A stretch of 64,000 nt of DNA from Erigeron canadensis. Taxonomy: Eukaryota > Streptophyta > Magnoliopsida > Asterales > Asteraceae. The position numbers and the translations under genes are program-made. The stretch lies in contig NC_057761.1 in assembly GCF_010389155.1 (NCBI RefSeq), forward strand, positions 55,736,587 through 55,800,586, given 5' to 3'. The notes under the pieces are model-generated. The model was not told the origin of the DNA. It saw only the letters and a list, made by a program, of their open reading frames with translations, and did not search any database. Each line of letters opens with the position of its first letter. Within the stretch, counting starts at the first letter, position 1. Shown here one piece after another: positions 1 to 12,800 of the stretch.

Positions 1-410
1 ATCAGCATATTAAGGTTACCACTTCATGGTCCATGACAGATCTGGCGATTCCGACTCATTAACATAAGAATGTGCAGATGCAAGTTTACTTCAAACAAGT
101 CAATTAAAAAAAATAAGCAGCTAAAATGGTCACGAGTCAAACCTGTCCGGTTGAAAATTGACAAAAAACTATGTTTACCTAAATCGTTTTAATCAGAGTT
201 TTATATCGTTAGAAATTGTATCTATAATCATAAATATAAAAAAAAAAAAAAAAAACATCGATTATCTTTAAAACCAAAAGTACTTGCGGGGATCAACCAA
301 ATCAAAACCGGCCCTTTTAGCCCGTACAACTGAACTAGCTTTGTTTCAATCCAAGCCATATTACCCACCCCACCCATCTTGCCACATCTAGTCCACTGAT
401 GCGTATTTAC

Positions 411-2590
411 CTGGAGTGTTCTCAATGTTTCATCAACACTTCGACCAATTGCAAGATTGTTGATTGTGGAGTGTTGGATAACCCCTTCCTTGTCGATTAT
501 GAAAAGTCCTCTCAATGCTATTCCCTGAAACGCCCACAGCCAAAACACTAAATAATTGATACTCATTTTCTACATAAAATTTGTAAACTGCGGATTTGAC
601 ATGGTATAGCAGTAACAATTTTAGATGATGTAACATAACCAAGTAAAATAGATAATACATGAATGGTCCAAACACAAAACTAAAGCTAAAGATTATATGC
701 AAACTCGCACCTGGTCTTCTATCAACACATTAAAAGCTTTTGAAATTGATTTTGTCACATCAGAAACAAGTGGATAGTTAAGATCACCAAGACCCCCAGA
801 CTTTCTATCTGTTTGAACCCATGCAAGATGGGAGAACTGCAAAAGAGCACCAAAGGAAAATCATACACATTATGTAAACAAAGTAAACTAAGGTTGTAAG
901 AAAGGAAATAACACACTACTGATGGCTTGTAGAAGAGTGTCGGGAATAGTTACCACACTGTCCACAGAAACACCCAATACTTCAGTGTTTATACTCTCAA
1001 ACTCTGCATATCGGTCACTGAATGCGGTGATTTCTACATTAAATAAACACAAAAACAAAATGAGCAAAGTTTAGAGCAGATAATGTTAAAGAAAATAAAA
1101 GACCTTCATGTTCAACAAACGATGTGCTACTCACCGGTAGGACAAACAAAGGTGAAGTCCAATGGGTAGAAAAATAGAATGACATATTTCTTCCCAATGT
1201 AATCAGATAGCTTAACCTGCAATGTCAAATTTCTAACAGAGTTAAAATGTTTTCAAGGTTCTTTGTTTACAGATAAGGACATGTAAAAGTTGCATATACT
1301 CCTGACACAATCTATATTAGTAAGTTACGTTAATGAACTCTTGATCAAAAACAGCCTCAGCTTCGAAGTCTGGTGCAACATTTCCCACTAGTGGCAGTCC
1401 CTACAAAAGCAAAACATGTCAATATGAGAAGTAGAGAAAAAAGAAAAAAAAAAAAACTAACCAATCATTTGTATTTGATACTAAGTAATCAGTATTCTCA
1501 ATCCAATGGCTCAAAATCAAATTACAGTTCCCTTTGGAGTCAAGATTTTACCCAATTCAAATATTTCAGCTATATTGGTTTTATCCTGAAAATTAGCCGT
1601 AATGGATTAATAAATAAGTAGTGCTTTTGCAGAATTGCAGTACATTGCACGGTTTCTAATCTACATACATGAAGATGGAACATTTAGATAAGAACTATAA
1701 AAGGTTGAGAAGCGTGAAAACCACAAAATTACATGTTAGTTGGCATGGATCAATTCCATTCATATTACAGCAAATAAAAAAGAAGCTGAAAACCACAAAA
1801 AGATTACAAATTTTTAAAATGTGAATTAATATGTAATATTATGGTTCTTATAATCCTCAGCATTTTTTCTCGTTTTCGTTTGACCATTGCATTATGCATA
1901 AAAATGTCATGTACTACATAAATGTGGAAAATATTGCCACAAGTGATATAAAAGTCAGATTTTTTTTTTGTCAATGTGGATTATATAACATAAAATGATT
2001 ACGAATTCTAACTTCTCACAATTAGATAACATAGTCCAATGCAAATGGTAAATGCTAATGTCAAAAGTTCGTTTATTACGTTAAACTTCTTGATCATTTT
2101 CCATTTTCCTCCTAAATCTGCAAAATGAAATTGCATACCCACATTGACAAAAATCGAACCCTTTCACGGAAATTTGCCATCTGACACTCTCACATACACC
2201 CATACGAACATTCATAGATTAAGCAACTTAGAAAAAGAGTATATAATTCCACTATAATTTCTTGAGATAATAAGTGGAGTAATAAATATTACTGACAATT
2301 AACAAGTAAATGCTACATTGATAATAATTACAGAATTACAACAACTTTCTGAAAAAAGTATATATGAAATGTAGAGAATGGGAAATACATACAGCTTTGA
2401 CGACGAAAGCATTGCGGCGGGCGGAGGAAGGGCGGAGGAGGGATTTGGAGTTGAAATTGAAATTGAAAGAAGATGAAGTTGAGAAACTTAAAGATTGGGA
2501 TTTGGGGGAAATGAAAGATTTAGGGTTTGGGGAAGAAATACTAATTAGAGATAGTGAAGCAGATGATGATGAAGAAGTAGCCAATGCCAT
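411..2590 (-). CDS. BAS1: 2-Cys peroxiredoxin, chloroplast (BAS1 type), 3' end missing
   Basis: Thioredoxin-dependent peroxidase that reduces hydrogen peroxide and alkyl hydroperoxides in the chloroplast stroma. Exons on the minus strand: 2590-2393, 1400-1329, 1216-1135, 1033-954, 836-711, 524-411. All have GT-AG borders and consistent phase, giving 224 residues. Residues 1 to about 64 are a Ser-rich, Arg-ended transit peptide, which supports the start at 2590. The core contains [20 protein letters not shown] and [12 protein letters not shown], where Cys115 is the peroxidatic cysteine, then [12 protein letters not shown] and [14 protein letters not shown]. The last exon, which carries the resolving cysteine (VCPAGW in the family) and the C-terminal helix, lies left of the window; positions 1-410 are intron. 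The first junction reads VVKA-GLPLVGN, shorter than the usual SSELPLVGN linker. The family call is very sure; the paralogue (A or B) is not resolved. Confidence 0.95.
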
Positions 2591-2807
2591 CTTCTGCTTT
2601 TTTGTTCAAAGTGTGGTATGTTTGTGTGAGTGGATTTTGTTGTATTTTTAAGGTGGAAGGGAAGATTGTGAGGTGATATGGGTCAAGGGATGGATAAAAA
2701 TCAAGATAGGGGTTTTGTGGGAGTTATGTTAGGTTTGTGCTTTTGGCAATCTAAACAATTTTTTTATAAGAGAAAATATAACGTTATTACTTAACTTTCC
2801 AAAAAAA

Positions 2808-3236
2808 CTAGAAGGGTATATGTCTAATGCGTTGGTAATAACGATGACGGTGGTCTGTAGGTGTCGATGTTTAGTAGGGATGATGACGAATATTGGTGGT
2901 GATGGTGGCATCAAGTGGTGTTGATTGCAGTAACATAACTAATGTAAAGATGATAGCGTAGATAGTTTTAAAGACTAAATATGTGTCTGTGTAATGCAGT
3001 GGCGATAGTGGCAATGAAGACTGTGTGGTGACGGTGACAAGTGGTGGTGGCGGTAATGTTAGTGTAGTTATTTTAAGGGTCAAAAAATCTATATTGTAAG
3101 TATTTCATTAAGGGTAGTTAGCCGTGTAAATCATTGATATGTTTACATTAGTGAATAGAAAGATAAGTATTTTGGGTAGTTAAAAGTTATAATTTGAGAA
3201 AATGAAAAGGTTTGATGCTTTATATAGTAGCATAGA
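2808..3236 (-). mobile_element. Short non-autonomous Helitron
   Basis: Read on the minus strand it begins TCTATGCTACTATATAAAG (3236 leftwards), a typical plant Helitron 5' end, preceded by A. It ends CCTTCTAG (2808) followed by T, so it sits between A and T as Helitrons do. The interior holds GATGGTGG/GTGGCGG-type low-complexity DNA (about 2840-3060) shared in style with other copies in this window. There is no coding capacity. The terminal hairpin is weak, so the 3' border is less sure than the 5' one. Confidence 0.6.
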
Positions 3237-5087
3237 TAAAAGTTATAATGTGAATTATTTTATTATGTGTAATTACGTAATTACTCTTGCCTTTAAGAGT
3301 TCGTTAAAAGCAACATGTCTCTCTTTTTTCCAACTTTTTCCATTATATAATAAAAATCACAACGAGGTAGTAAACTTTCAAACTTTCTACATTAAATGTA
3401 TCCAGGGTTAAATGAGATACATACAATGATCAAAATTTGAAAGCTAAAATACATACACCTATATAAACATTCGTGCATTGGTTATTACATTTTGACGTCA
3501 TAAACCCATAAATATATATTTGTTTACATCTCACCTTTTTATGTATATATTGAATTTCGTTGTTGTAGAGTTAAAAGATTACTTTTCTAAATCGCCATAG
3601 AAAGATGAAGCACGGTTTTCATACCTAACTTAGGTACCACAATTTTAATAGTTAGTAAACATTACAACAAAATACGAGGATGCTTGATGTACATGTTGTC
3701 ATATTGGTAGGAAAAAAAAAAGACATCCCAATATTCATTTCGACATTTGTGGTCCTAGGGTGAATTATAACGGCAGCCTTATTGATGGTATTATTAGAAA
3801 ATGTGCATCAATTCTTTTGTAAAATACGAGTAGTTTTATTCATTTACTTCAGTTCAATTTGATTGTTGGGGTGCTATAATTGAAGCATATGGTAAATGTC
3901 AGTTCGGTAGCCTTGTTGGTCATCATATCTATAAACAAGTACACCTCTCCTTGTAGAAGTGTAGTGTATCAAATCAAATTGAAATGAAATCAATTACCCG
4001 CCCCGTTATGTTATAGAAGAATTGAGTTTTTATGGGTTAAGTATATTTGTATGTAACTTGTGACTACCTTATTATTGTATGTAAAAAACTTTAGAAGTAA
4101 TCTGCTAAACTGAATGGCTCATGTAAGAAATTGATTGGATACTAATGTGGCACCATCTGGCATATGATACGTGGCCCAATGAGTGACCTTCAAATCAACA
4201 TTTAGCACATTATTTACACGATTCGTTCAGTTTAACAAGTTACTTACATACAATGAACCCAACTCAAGTATCTATCATACTATAATAGTTGGTCACATGT
4301 TACATACACACATATACTTAACCCTTACTTCGTTTATGGACTTTGTGCTTGCGTGATGCATGTGATGGATCGTTTCTTAAAAAAATTTAAACTCTCGTGT
4401 AAACCAGATTTATAAAATAAAACTAATTAAATTCAATTATAAACTTATAATAATGCAGCAACTAGTGATAGTATGGGAAACCGACTTTAAATTATTTGAC
4501 ATATATATATATATATATAAAAATTGTCGTTCTATGTTGGTTGAATTTTTAAAGATACAGATGATGGTAAAATACATAAATATATAAATGGTAAAAATAT
4601 AAAAATGATAAGGTACAAATAAAAATTATATGAACTAACAAATTTAATTTTAAAACAAATAGTCAAATCTTTTATAATACAAAATTGCATAAAACAATCA
4701 AGAATAACTTCTATCAACGAGTATGAAAATAAATTAGGGCCAGATTTGGACATGTGCAGTCCGCGCAAACGAGCAGGACCAATGTTTTGTGAATGCCTAA
4801 AATTTTGCTGGTTCAACCATATATATTAATAAACAGAAAAGAATATTACAAAATGTTATACCTAGCCTATTGGTAATGCTTTTTTTCTTTCAATTATTAA
4901 GTACATACGTTCGAACCTAGCATAACTAGTGTAATTTTTTTTTTAATTACATAGTCTTTTCCTTTTATTTTAATAAACTTGTGTTTGTTATTATCGTTAT
5001 TATATATCATTATCCTTATTTTATTTTTAGTTTATCATTATTGTGAAATAATTTTTTTATCACTCTAAATAAACAAAATATGAGACA
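3237..5087. other. AT-rich spacer, no gene seen
   Basis: I see no exon-like stretch, tRNA or clear transposon ends here. There is a short AT microsatellite at about 4501-4519. Open frames in this stretch have no recognisable domain and no splice context. Confidence 0.5.
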
Positions 5088-5574
5088 TCTATTATATAAA
5101 TAAAGGAAGATTGTGATGACCTAAGTTTTCAAAAAATTGTGTATTCTCATGCATCCTTTCAATTAATTATGACATCATCATAATTTATTATAATTTATTG
5201 ATTTAAAATTTAAAATATCCTACCTTTTTTAAATATATCTCATTAATATAGATTTTTATTAAATGTTTACACTATTATGTAAGATTTTAATCACCTTAAT
5301 TTCCGTTATAATAGGCCGAAACTATGGTGTCTTTTAGTATATGTTTTACTTTTTGTTTTTACCACCCGTATATGTTTCAACATGTGTGTACAGCTACAGA
5401 AGTTTTGTTTCCGTTTAGTTACATTATTTACATAATAACTTATCACAACTTTTTAATTTATTTAACGTTGTTATCATACATTTCAACATGATAACATATT
5501 TTAAAGTTACCCGAGTAGAATTTGATTTATTTATTTATAAGTTAACCCGAGTTGAACTCGGGATGATTAGCTAG
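5088..5574 (+). mobile_element. Non-autonomous Helitron, 487 bp
   Basis: The 5' end is TCTATTATATAAATAAAGG after an A at 5087. The 3' end is the hairpin CCCGAGTTGAACTCGGG (5546-5562), then ATGATTAG and CTAG (5571-5574), followed by T at 5575. Terminal TC, a subterminal hairpin about 10 nt before CTRR, insertion between A and T and no target duplication are the Helitron hallmarks. It carries no Rep/helicase coding sequence. The interior is AT-rich with a TGACATCATCAT motif common in short plant Helitrons. Confidence 0.78.
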
Positions 5575-6433
5575 TATTTTAATATAGAAGAAAAGGGTCT
5601 TTTAAAACGAGACGACTGATAAAACTCATATATGCCTCGAAAAAAAAAATAGCACATGTGAAAAGTAGAATTGCATAGTCCCTAAAATGTTTCTAAAGTT
5701 GTTTGGCATATGTGTTAACACAAAGTGAGGTGTATTTAAAATGTTAAATTGTAAAGTTCGGATATGCATATATCTACAGTCAAGGGAGTCTTTCACTTTC
5801 CACATGTGAGAATTGATTAATTATAGTCTTCATAATGTCATAAATTTTATCCTAAACATTTGCATAATTTAAGAATAAAATTATGATATAATGTTGTTAA
5901 TGAGAAAACCACGTATATCTAAAATGATTATTATCTATGAATGTAATCAATTATGACTAAATGTTTATGTTATGTTAAAATCTTGTAAATTGGCTATGTC
6001 ATATAATGAACTTTCAAATCTCGATTATTATATGTAAGTGACCAATCAAATAACTTACACGTGATAAGATTATATGGTTGCCACATATACCCTAGTACAT
6101 CAAATAACCAAGATTTTGAGGTTCATTGCATTATAGACATTTTACGAGATCATTATATAACATAAACATTTTATCATAGTTAATTACGTTTACAGATAAT
6201 AATCCTTATATCTAAATGATGATGTTATTAATTTTCATTATTATATATATGGGAAAGTGAATATAAGGTTGTTCGACGTCTAAGTTCAGGTGTGAAACCC
6301 CTCACGTACTAATTTTTTAATATTTGTTGAATTTTAATTAAATCACATGGCCCCCTGATTTTTATGGATTAAAAAAACAATATGTAAATGTTTTACACCT
6401 AAGCTTAACTACCTAACAACTATATATATATAT

Positions 6434-6635
6434 GGGTTGTTTATTGTAAAACAAGTATTAAAGTAAAACAAATAAGATAAGATCTTGACCTTTAGATCAT
6501 AATTAAATTGATGCACGAAGATTCACGAAACAATTGATGCACAACGATTTCATGATACACCGTGATTTTTAGTGAAGATAAACCTATTGTTTTATTTGTT
6601 TTACTTTAATAATTGTTTTATTTTGCCTAAAACCT
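6434..6635. mobile_element. MITE with about 45-bp inverted ends
   Basis: The left arm AAAACAAGTATTAAAGTAAA and the right arm (AAAACAATTATTAAAGTAAA when reversed) match over about 28 bp with two differences, and weaker similarity reaches outward to GGTTGT / GGTTTT ends. The flanks are TA-repeat DNA on both sides, so the target duplication and superfamily cannot be read. It may be Mutator-like. There is no coding capacity. Confidence 0.5.
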
Positions 6636-7757
6636 ATATATACTTAACAAAGAGTTAGTAGTTGATGGTTAACATTCGAGACACCACATTGACATTCAAT
6701 TGAGTAATATGCAGAGCTTGAGTCATGCAAAAATGAAACTCATGACTCTTGAAACTCCCCTAATAATCCACTTTTACAGACATAAAAAGTAAGATTCAAA
6801 TTCTAATGAATTTTTAAGTTATAAAATAAATTAATATCAATATCTGATCAATTTTACAAGAGCTTTGAAGTATAGAGATTTTTTTAACTTTGTATACCTT
6901 TTGGAAACCAAGTGACAATTGTCGTTTTTTTAAGGACCAACCTTAAATATGTTTATTTTGTTTTTGGACATCACCATATACTAGTGTAAAACTTTAAATC
7001 CAAAATCAAATACGTAATTTATTTCCAAAAAAGTGCTCTGTATCCAATGAACCCATAAAGTATTCATATTAAAAAAGCATGTCAATTGATCTAAAACCAA
7101 ATGACATTAATATATCTATATCTACACTACTCAATAAAAAATATATATATATATCTCATGTTGAAAGTTACATATGAGGAAGTGTCTAAAATACCTCTTT
7201 CCACAAAAAATAACTGAAAGTCTTAATTTTAATTGATTACCTACCTCTATTGTTTTTGATAATTACTACATGAGACACCTTGTAAATGACATTCAATTCA
7301 ATGCATTGGTACCATGCTAATGTTTAATTAATAAGTATTTAAGTTTTTGTTTGGATATATAAAATAACCTAAGTATGTGTAAATCATTAACTTCATGAAG
7401 TATAAAAAATTAATATTTTTATTTATTATTTGAGTAGGTACTTTTTGTGTGGCCAATTTTGATTGCTCTTTCCTCATTTCATGTAATATTATAAATGGAG
7501 TGAGAAATTGAAACCTTAACATCATGTTTGGTTATAGACACCACCAATTATTTTTCAATTTTATATTTCATAAAAAACATAAAAAAAACACGTCTTAATT
7601 ACCTCACCACCACAATTACTATGCCTTATTGTGCGAGTAATCTGCTAATGTTATTAATACAAATTTTTGTATGGTTTAATAAAGCATAATAAGTTTGTTT
7701 TAAGACAAGATCAAAATGTACACCTAAATGAACGATATCATGCATCGTAGAGGCTAA

Positions 7758-9503
7758 GGTTGTGTTTGAAAACAACTGAATGGAATGATTCAACACCAAA
7801 TGCTGAATCGGTCAACATTCCATCTGTTTGTTAAGTTGTGTTGAACACTGAACGACACTGAATGAAGGGGAAAAAAATTCTGAACAGTTCCACTTCCAGG
7901 CCCTCTCTTAACCATTCCTTGTCCAATTTTTACCCTACTACCCTCCCTTCTAACACCACTTTTTTCTATCAGATTTTTTCTCTACTCCTTCCTCTACTTC
8001 GATGCTCACTAAGGTATCTTCCTCTGATCTCTTTTCCTTTTTATTTCTTTTTTCTATTACTTTCATTCACTCTTTTCTTCTTATTTATTTTCTCAATTAA
8101 CTTCATCCATTTTTTTCTTTTATTATTGAAATAGGTAATCCTTGACCATAATACTTGATCCATTTGTTCTTTTGAGTAAAGGTATGGTACACATATTCAA
8201 TTTTTTCTTATTTGTTATTTTTTTAAATACGAAATTTTTATTATTTCTATTATTATTATTATTTTACTTTTTGAACAACATTATTATTATTATTATTATT
8301 GTCAGATTCAATACTTTTTGATTAATTGATGATATTTGTGACATCATTTTTTGATTAATTAGTAGTTGTTAGTAATATATTTTTTTCTTGGCTTATGTAG
8401 TAGAATGCTTGTTTACAGAGTAGTAGCAAAAGAACCGAAATGTTCGCATTGCATTTCCGTTACTTGTTTGAAACATATTTGCTTAGGAATTCTATTTGTT
8501 TCATGGCTATTAGGATCTATCTCTTGAGAATAAACTGCTAGAATACATTGGTTTTATTGTCAATCAACGACAAATGAAGAATCATTTTGACTATACCATT
8601 TTCTAAAATCGTTTTGCTTTTTTGTGAGAGTGCCAATTTTAGGAAATTCTGGTTGGTATTGAAATTAAAGAGTTGTACAAATGGATTAAGAATGATGGAA
8701 GTAAATTTGGATTGTTAGGTTGATTACAAAGAAGCTGTAGCATTTACACATTTTTTTTTTGTATGAATTATTGGATTTTGGTGCATGCCAAGAATACAAA
8801 TTGTGTTGCTTTTGTGAATTCTTAATGCCATCCTTTGCTTATCTATTATATCTTTTAATCACAAATTGTATACTAGTAATTAATGGTTGGTATATGCTAG
8901 AATGTAATTCTAATGCCATCCTTTTATTTTATATTATGTTCTAAGGTCAGATGAATTTGGAAGATGAAATTGTGTTTATGATGATTGTTTGTTTGGGTGC
9001 TTAACTTTATAAGGAAAAGATCAACCTTTTGAGGAATGTGACGCGAGTACTATCATTGCTAGAGAAGAACAACATGGGTGTGCCGAGGAACAAAACATGC
9101 ATGGAGTTGAATGAGGTCCTCAAAGAAATGAATATATGGCCAATTTACGTGATCAAATTGCTAATTAACTATTTTTAAGTGCTTCAAATTAATGTTTGAT
9201 GAATTCAACGGATATAAGTGTGAGAGGATATTAATGTAAGAGAATATTTATGAGTATGATTTATAATATTATGTTTTTAAATTTTTTTAGTGCCATCTAT
9301 ATGTAAAAATAAAAATAGAACAAATGTACCAAACTTAATTCGGTCAGAAGGTTAAAATGGTAGTTTTGTATCATTCAGATTACCGATTCAGGAGAGATTT
9401 TAAACATAACTTTTAATTCAGAATTAAATTCATTCAGAACTGGTGAACATTCAAATTTTAAAATCATTCAGCACTAAATCATTTTTTATTATCAAACACA
9501 GCC
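7758..9503. mobile_element. PIF/Harbinger transposon relic, 1746 bp
   Basis: The ends are GGTTGTGTTTGAAAAC on the left and, reversed, GGCTGTGTTTGATAAT on the right. The target duplication is TAA (7755-7757 and 9504-9506). A 3-bp TWA duplication with GGNTGTGTTTG ends is typical of PIF/Harbinger. The subterminal regions repeat CTGAATGATT / AATCATTCAG-like motifs in both orientations. The inside holds a decayed transposase tail (9019-9168) but no intact frame, so the copy is non-autonomous. It lies 295 bp upstream of the E2F start codon. Confidence 0.8.
9019..9168 (+). pseudogene. Decayed C-terminus of a Harbinger transposase
   Basis: Inside the PIF/Harbinger relic. The frame reads DQPFEECDAST...EEQNMHGVE, a stop, then RNEYMANLRDQIAN and another stop. 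The acidic stretch followed by an R-N-x-Y-M-x-x-L-R-D-x-I-A ending resembles the C-terminus of plant HARBI1-like nucleases. Two stops within 50 codons show that it is dead. The catalytic part is not recognisable. Confidence 0.5.
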
Positions 9504-9589
9504 TAAGAAAACTGAAAGGACTTATAAGTCTATACACCCAAAGTACAAGGACTGTAAACAAAAAAGAATTTGTTAAGTAATTTACTTGC

Positions 9590-9720
9590 TTTCTTCTTCC
9601 CTCCACATCTAATCCGAACCCAAACCAAAAAAATTCCCTCGTTTTCTGCTCTCTTCCCTTCCCCCACTTTCTCTCTCTCTAAACACTTTCTCTCTCTAAA
9701 CCCTCCCCCAAATTTTTATA
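9590..9720 (+). promoter_or_regulatory. Pyrimidine-rich leader of the E2F gene
   Basis: A CT-rich run (TTTCTCTCTCTCTAAAC, twice) lies 80-210 bp before the E2F start codon. Such runs are common in plant 5' leaders and core promoters of growth genes. I see no clear TATA box and no canonical TTTSSCGC E2F site in this stretch. The transcription start is not known. Confidence 0.35.
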
Positions 9721-9801
9721 AACCCTAATTTATTTCTAATTCAATTATATACATACGCAATCATATTTCTATATATATAATTATATAAAGTGTATAAATA
9801 A

Positions 9802-12800
9802 ATGTCTGAAGCTCGAGCACCGAATCGGCAGGCGGCGCAACCACCGCCGGTCACCGGAGGCGGCGCCGGCGTTGGTGGAGGACAGATCTTAAGTCCGATG
9901 AGACGTCACTTACCGTTTTCATCGACTAAACCGCCGTTTATTCCTTCCGATGATTATCACCGTTTTCCGTACGCTAACGATGGCGGTACTACGACCGATC
10001 AACAGCCTGAAGCAATTATAGTTAAATCTCCGGTAGTTTACACTGTTATTTTATGTTAATTATGCTAATTGTTATTATAATTTGTTACTAGGTTTGTATG
10101 TATATATAGGTTTTACATATATCTATATTTGTGTAATTGTTTTAACTTTTCTGTATATTATGCTTTAATTCAGCTGACTGTTGTTCAGTTTGTTGTAAGT
10201 TTTGTAATGTAATTATATGCTTTCTTTTGAAATCCAAATGTCTGGATTTCTGTGTATTTATGTAATCTGTATTTGATATTAAAGTTATTTGGTGAACTAA
10301 ATTTGCTAGAAGTATAAAGGAAATGATGATTTTGTTCTTCGTGTGAAATAGATAAAAGTTTTCTGGATAATAAGATATACTGTGTGACTGTGTGTGGCTT
10401 GTGAGTGAGTATTTGATAACAGAGATGAGTGGTGGTAAATGTATGATTTTTGTAGACGATGTATTGGATTACGTCTGAGACAGTTAAGAAAGGAAGATGT
10501 TATATATGATTTATGTTCTTCAAATTGAGTTTTATGAGACAAGATAGCAATGCCAGTTGTAAAATTTGAACGAATGGTAAATGTACAAAGTGCTTTGTTA
10601 AATTGTCAGAATGTGTGTTTTGAGATTCTTGAATTAGTTCTTGTTTTTTATTTCTGTGGTTGAAGCTCACATGCTTATCAATTTGCTGTACATGATTGTT
10701 GTTTAGCAACCAGTGAAGCGAAAAATCGGAACGAGTTATAGTGAAGTTCCAACAAATGAATGGGCAAGTGTTGGTTACACTGCTACGATTAACAGTCCCC
10801 TTCATACTCCTGTATCAGTAAAAGGTGGGAAGGTAAATGGTCGTGCAAAGGTCACAAAAAACAACAAAGCTCCTCCGCAGACCCCTACTTCAAATGCCGG
10901 TGAGACTTATGTCTGTATATGTTTGTAATAGTATCGTTGTTGTATGGCATGCTGAATTCGAATAAAACATTGTTGATTATTTGGTCTAAGGGCTGTTTTG
11001 ATGTCTGTTTTGAAAGTAATTTTGTGGATTTTAGCGAGCAGATTTAGATAATCAGCTTCAATACAATGGGTTGCACGAAGTAGAGTTTGACCAAGTTTTT
11101 GCTGTTTGAAGTTTTAGGCTTGAGATCATCTGTATATATAAGTTTACTATTGTTTGATTATTTAACAAGTTAATACATACAATGACCAAAATTGAAACTA
11201 TTGTGAAAAAGAGTTACCTCTTCTGAGATGAGGTTAAAAGGACCTGAAACGATGTTAAACGAAGCGCAATTGGTTAGTTTTTACTTTACTTGGTGCTAAT
11301 TAGTTTGTTTGCTACTAGTTTGGAGCTAATCATCAACATGTATATTTAACTGAGCTGAATCTATATCTCTGAACTTTAAAAGCTAGTTAGTATTTAATAA
11401 GTTTATATCCGGTTTCCCAAAGGGCTAATAGAGATTAGTGGACCACTTTTAACAACTTCACATTTTATCCTATGTATGAAGACTAATTATGTTCACCGCA
11501 GGTTCACCTTCCCCGCTTACTCCCGTTGGCAGCTGCCGGTATGACAGTTCACTAGGTAACTTTTGTCCTATCTCTTTCTATTGGTTTTTGAATAGGTCTT
11601 TTGGGAATATCAAATGGATTTTAATGTTAACATAAAGCTCAAAACCTTGCAGGCCTATTAACAAAAAAGTTCATCAACCTCATCAAACAAGCTGAAGATG
11701 GCACTCTTGATTTGAATAATGCTGCTGATACTTTGGAGGTACTAATTTTTATAAATAAAAGTTCTTGAAATCAAGTACACTGCATATTATTTTAGATAAC
11801 CTCTGGCTTAAGTAGTTCATATGGTACAGGTGCAGAAGAGACGGATATATGACATAACAAATGTTCTTGAAGGAATTGGTTTAATCGAAAAGAAGCTAAA
11901 AAATAGGATCAGATGGAAGTATGATTGTTTTTTGCTAGTTTCAACAACACATCATGCAAGATGAGTAGCTACTTACATTATAAACTTATATTAATGTCTT
12001 GATTATTTGTTTAGAGGTCTTGATGCTTCAAAACCCGGGGAGTTTGAGGAAGATATTAATCTATTACAGGTATGAGCTGTAGTTGATTGTTTTACATATC
12101 GTCAGTGACTGACCAACTTTTGGTTTTTTGGCCACAGTCGGAAGTCCAAAAACTTTCATTGGAAGAACATAGATTAGATGAAAGCATAAGGTTAGTAGCA
12201 TTTTGTACATTTTCAGAGTTGCCAATTTTGTTGCTATGAATGCATCTTGTTAAGTTGATTCTTTGGCTTTGCAGCGAAATGCAGGAAAAAATGAGGGACC
12301 TGAGCGAGGATAATAGCAATCAAAAGTAACATTTTATTGCTCTTTTGATTTAAATACACTAAATTTAAGATATATTCTGATATCCCAGGCTCCCATTGTT
12401 TAGATGGCTTTTTGTTACTGAAGATGACATAAAAGGTCTACCATGCTTCCAGGTGCAGTTCAAAGTTAACAAGTTCCTATTTAATTTTGTTATTTAGATA
12501 TCTAAATTCACCCTTTCTCCATACTTTCATAAAATCTGATGGCTTATAATATTACAGAATGAAACCTTAATAGCAATTAAGGCTCCTCATGGGACCACTC
12601 TTGAAGTCCCAGACCCTGATGAGGTGAGTATGAAAGTGGAGATAAAATCTTTTTTTCAAAGTTTCATGGTTTTCATGCAATGAGGGACTTATTTCTTGAC
12701 ATGTCAGGCTGTTGATTATCCACAAAGGAGGTATAGGATAATTCTTAGAAGCACGATGGGCCCTATCGATGTATATCTTGTCAGGTACACTTGGCTTCTG

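Noticed and set aside
2871..3083. Pro/Thr-rich open frame on the minus strand
   Set aside because: Lies inside the Helitron at 2808-3236 and reflects GGTGG repeats, not a protein.
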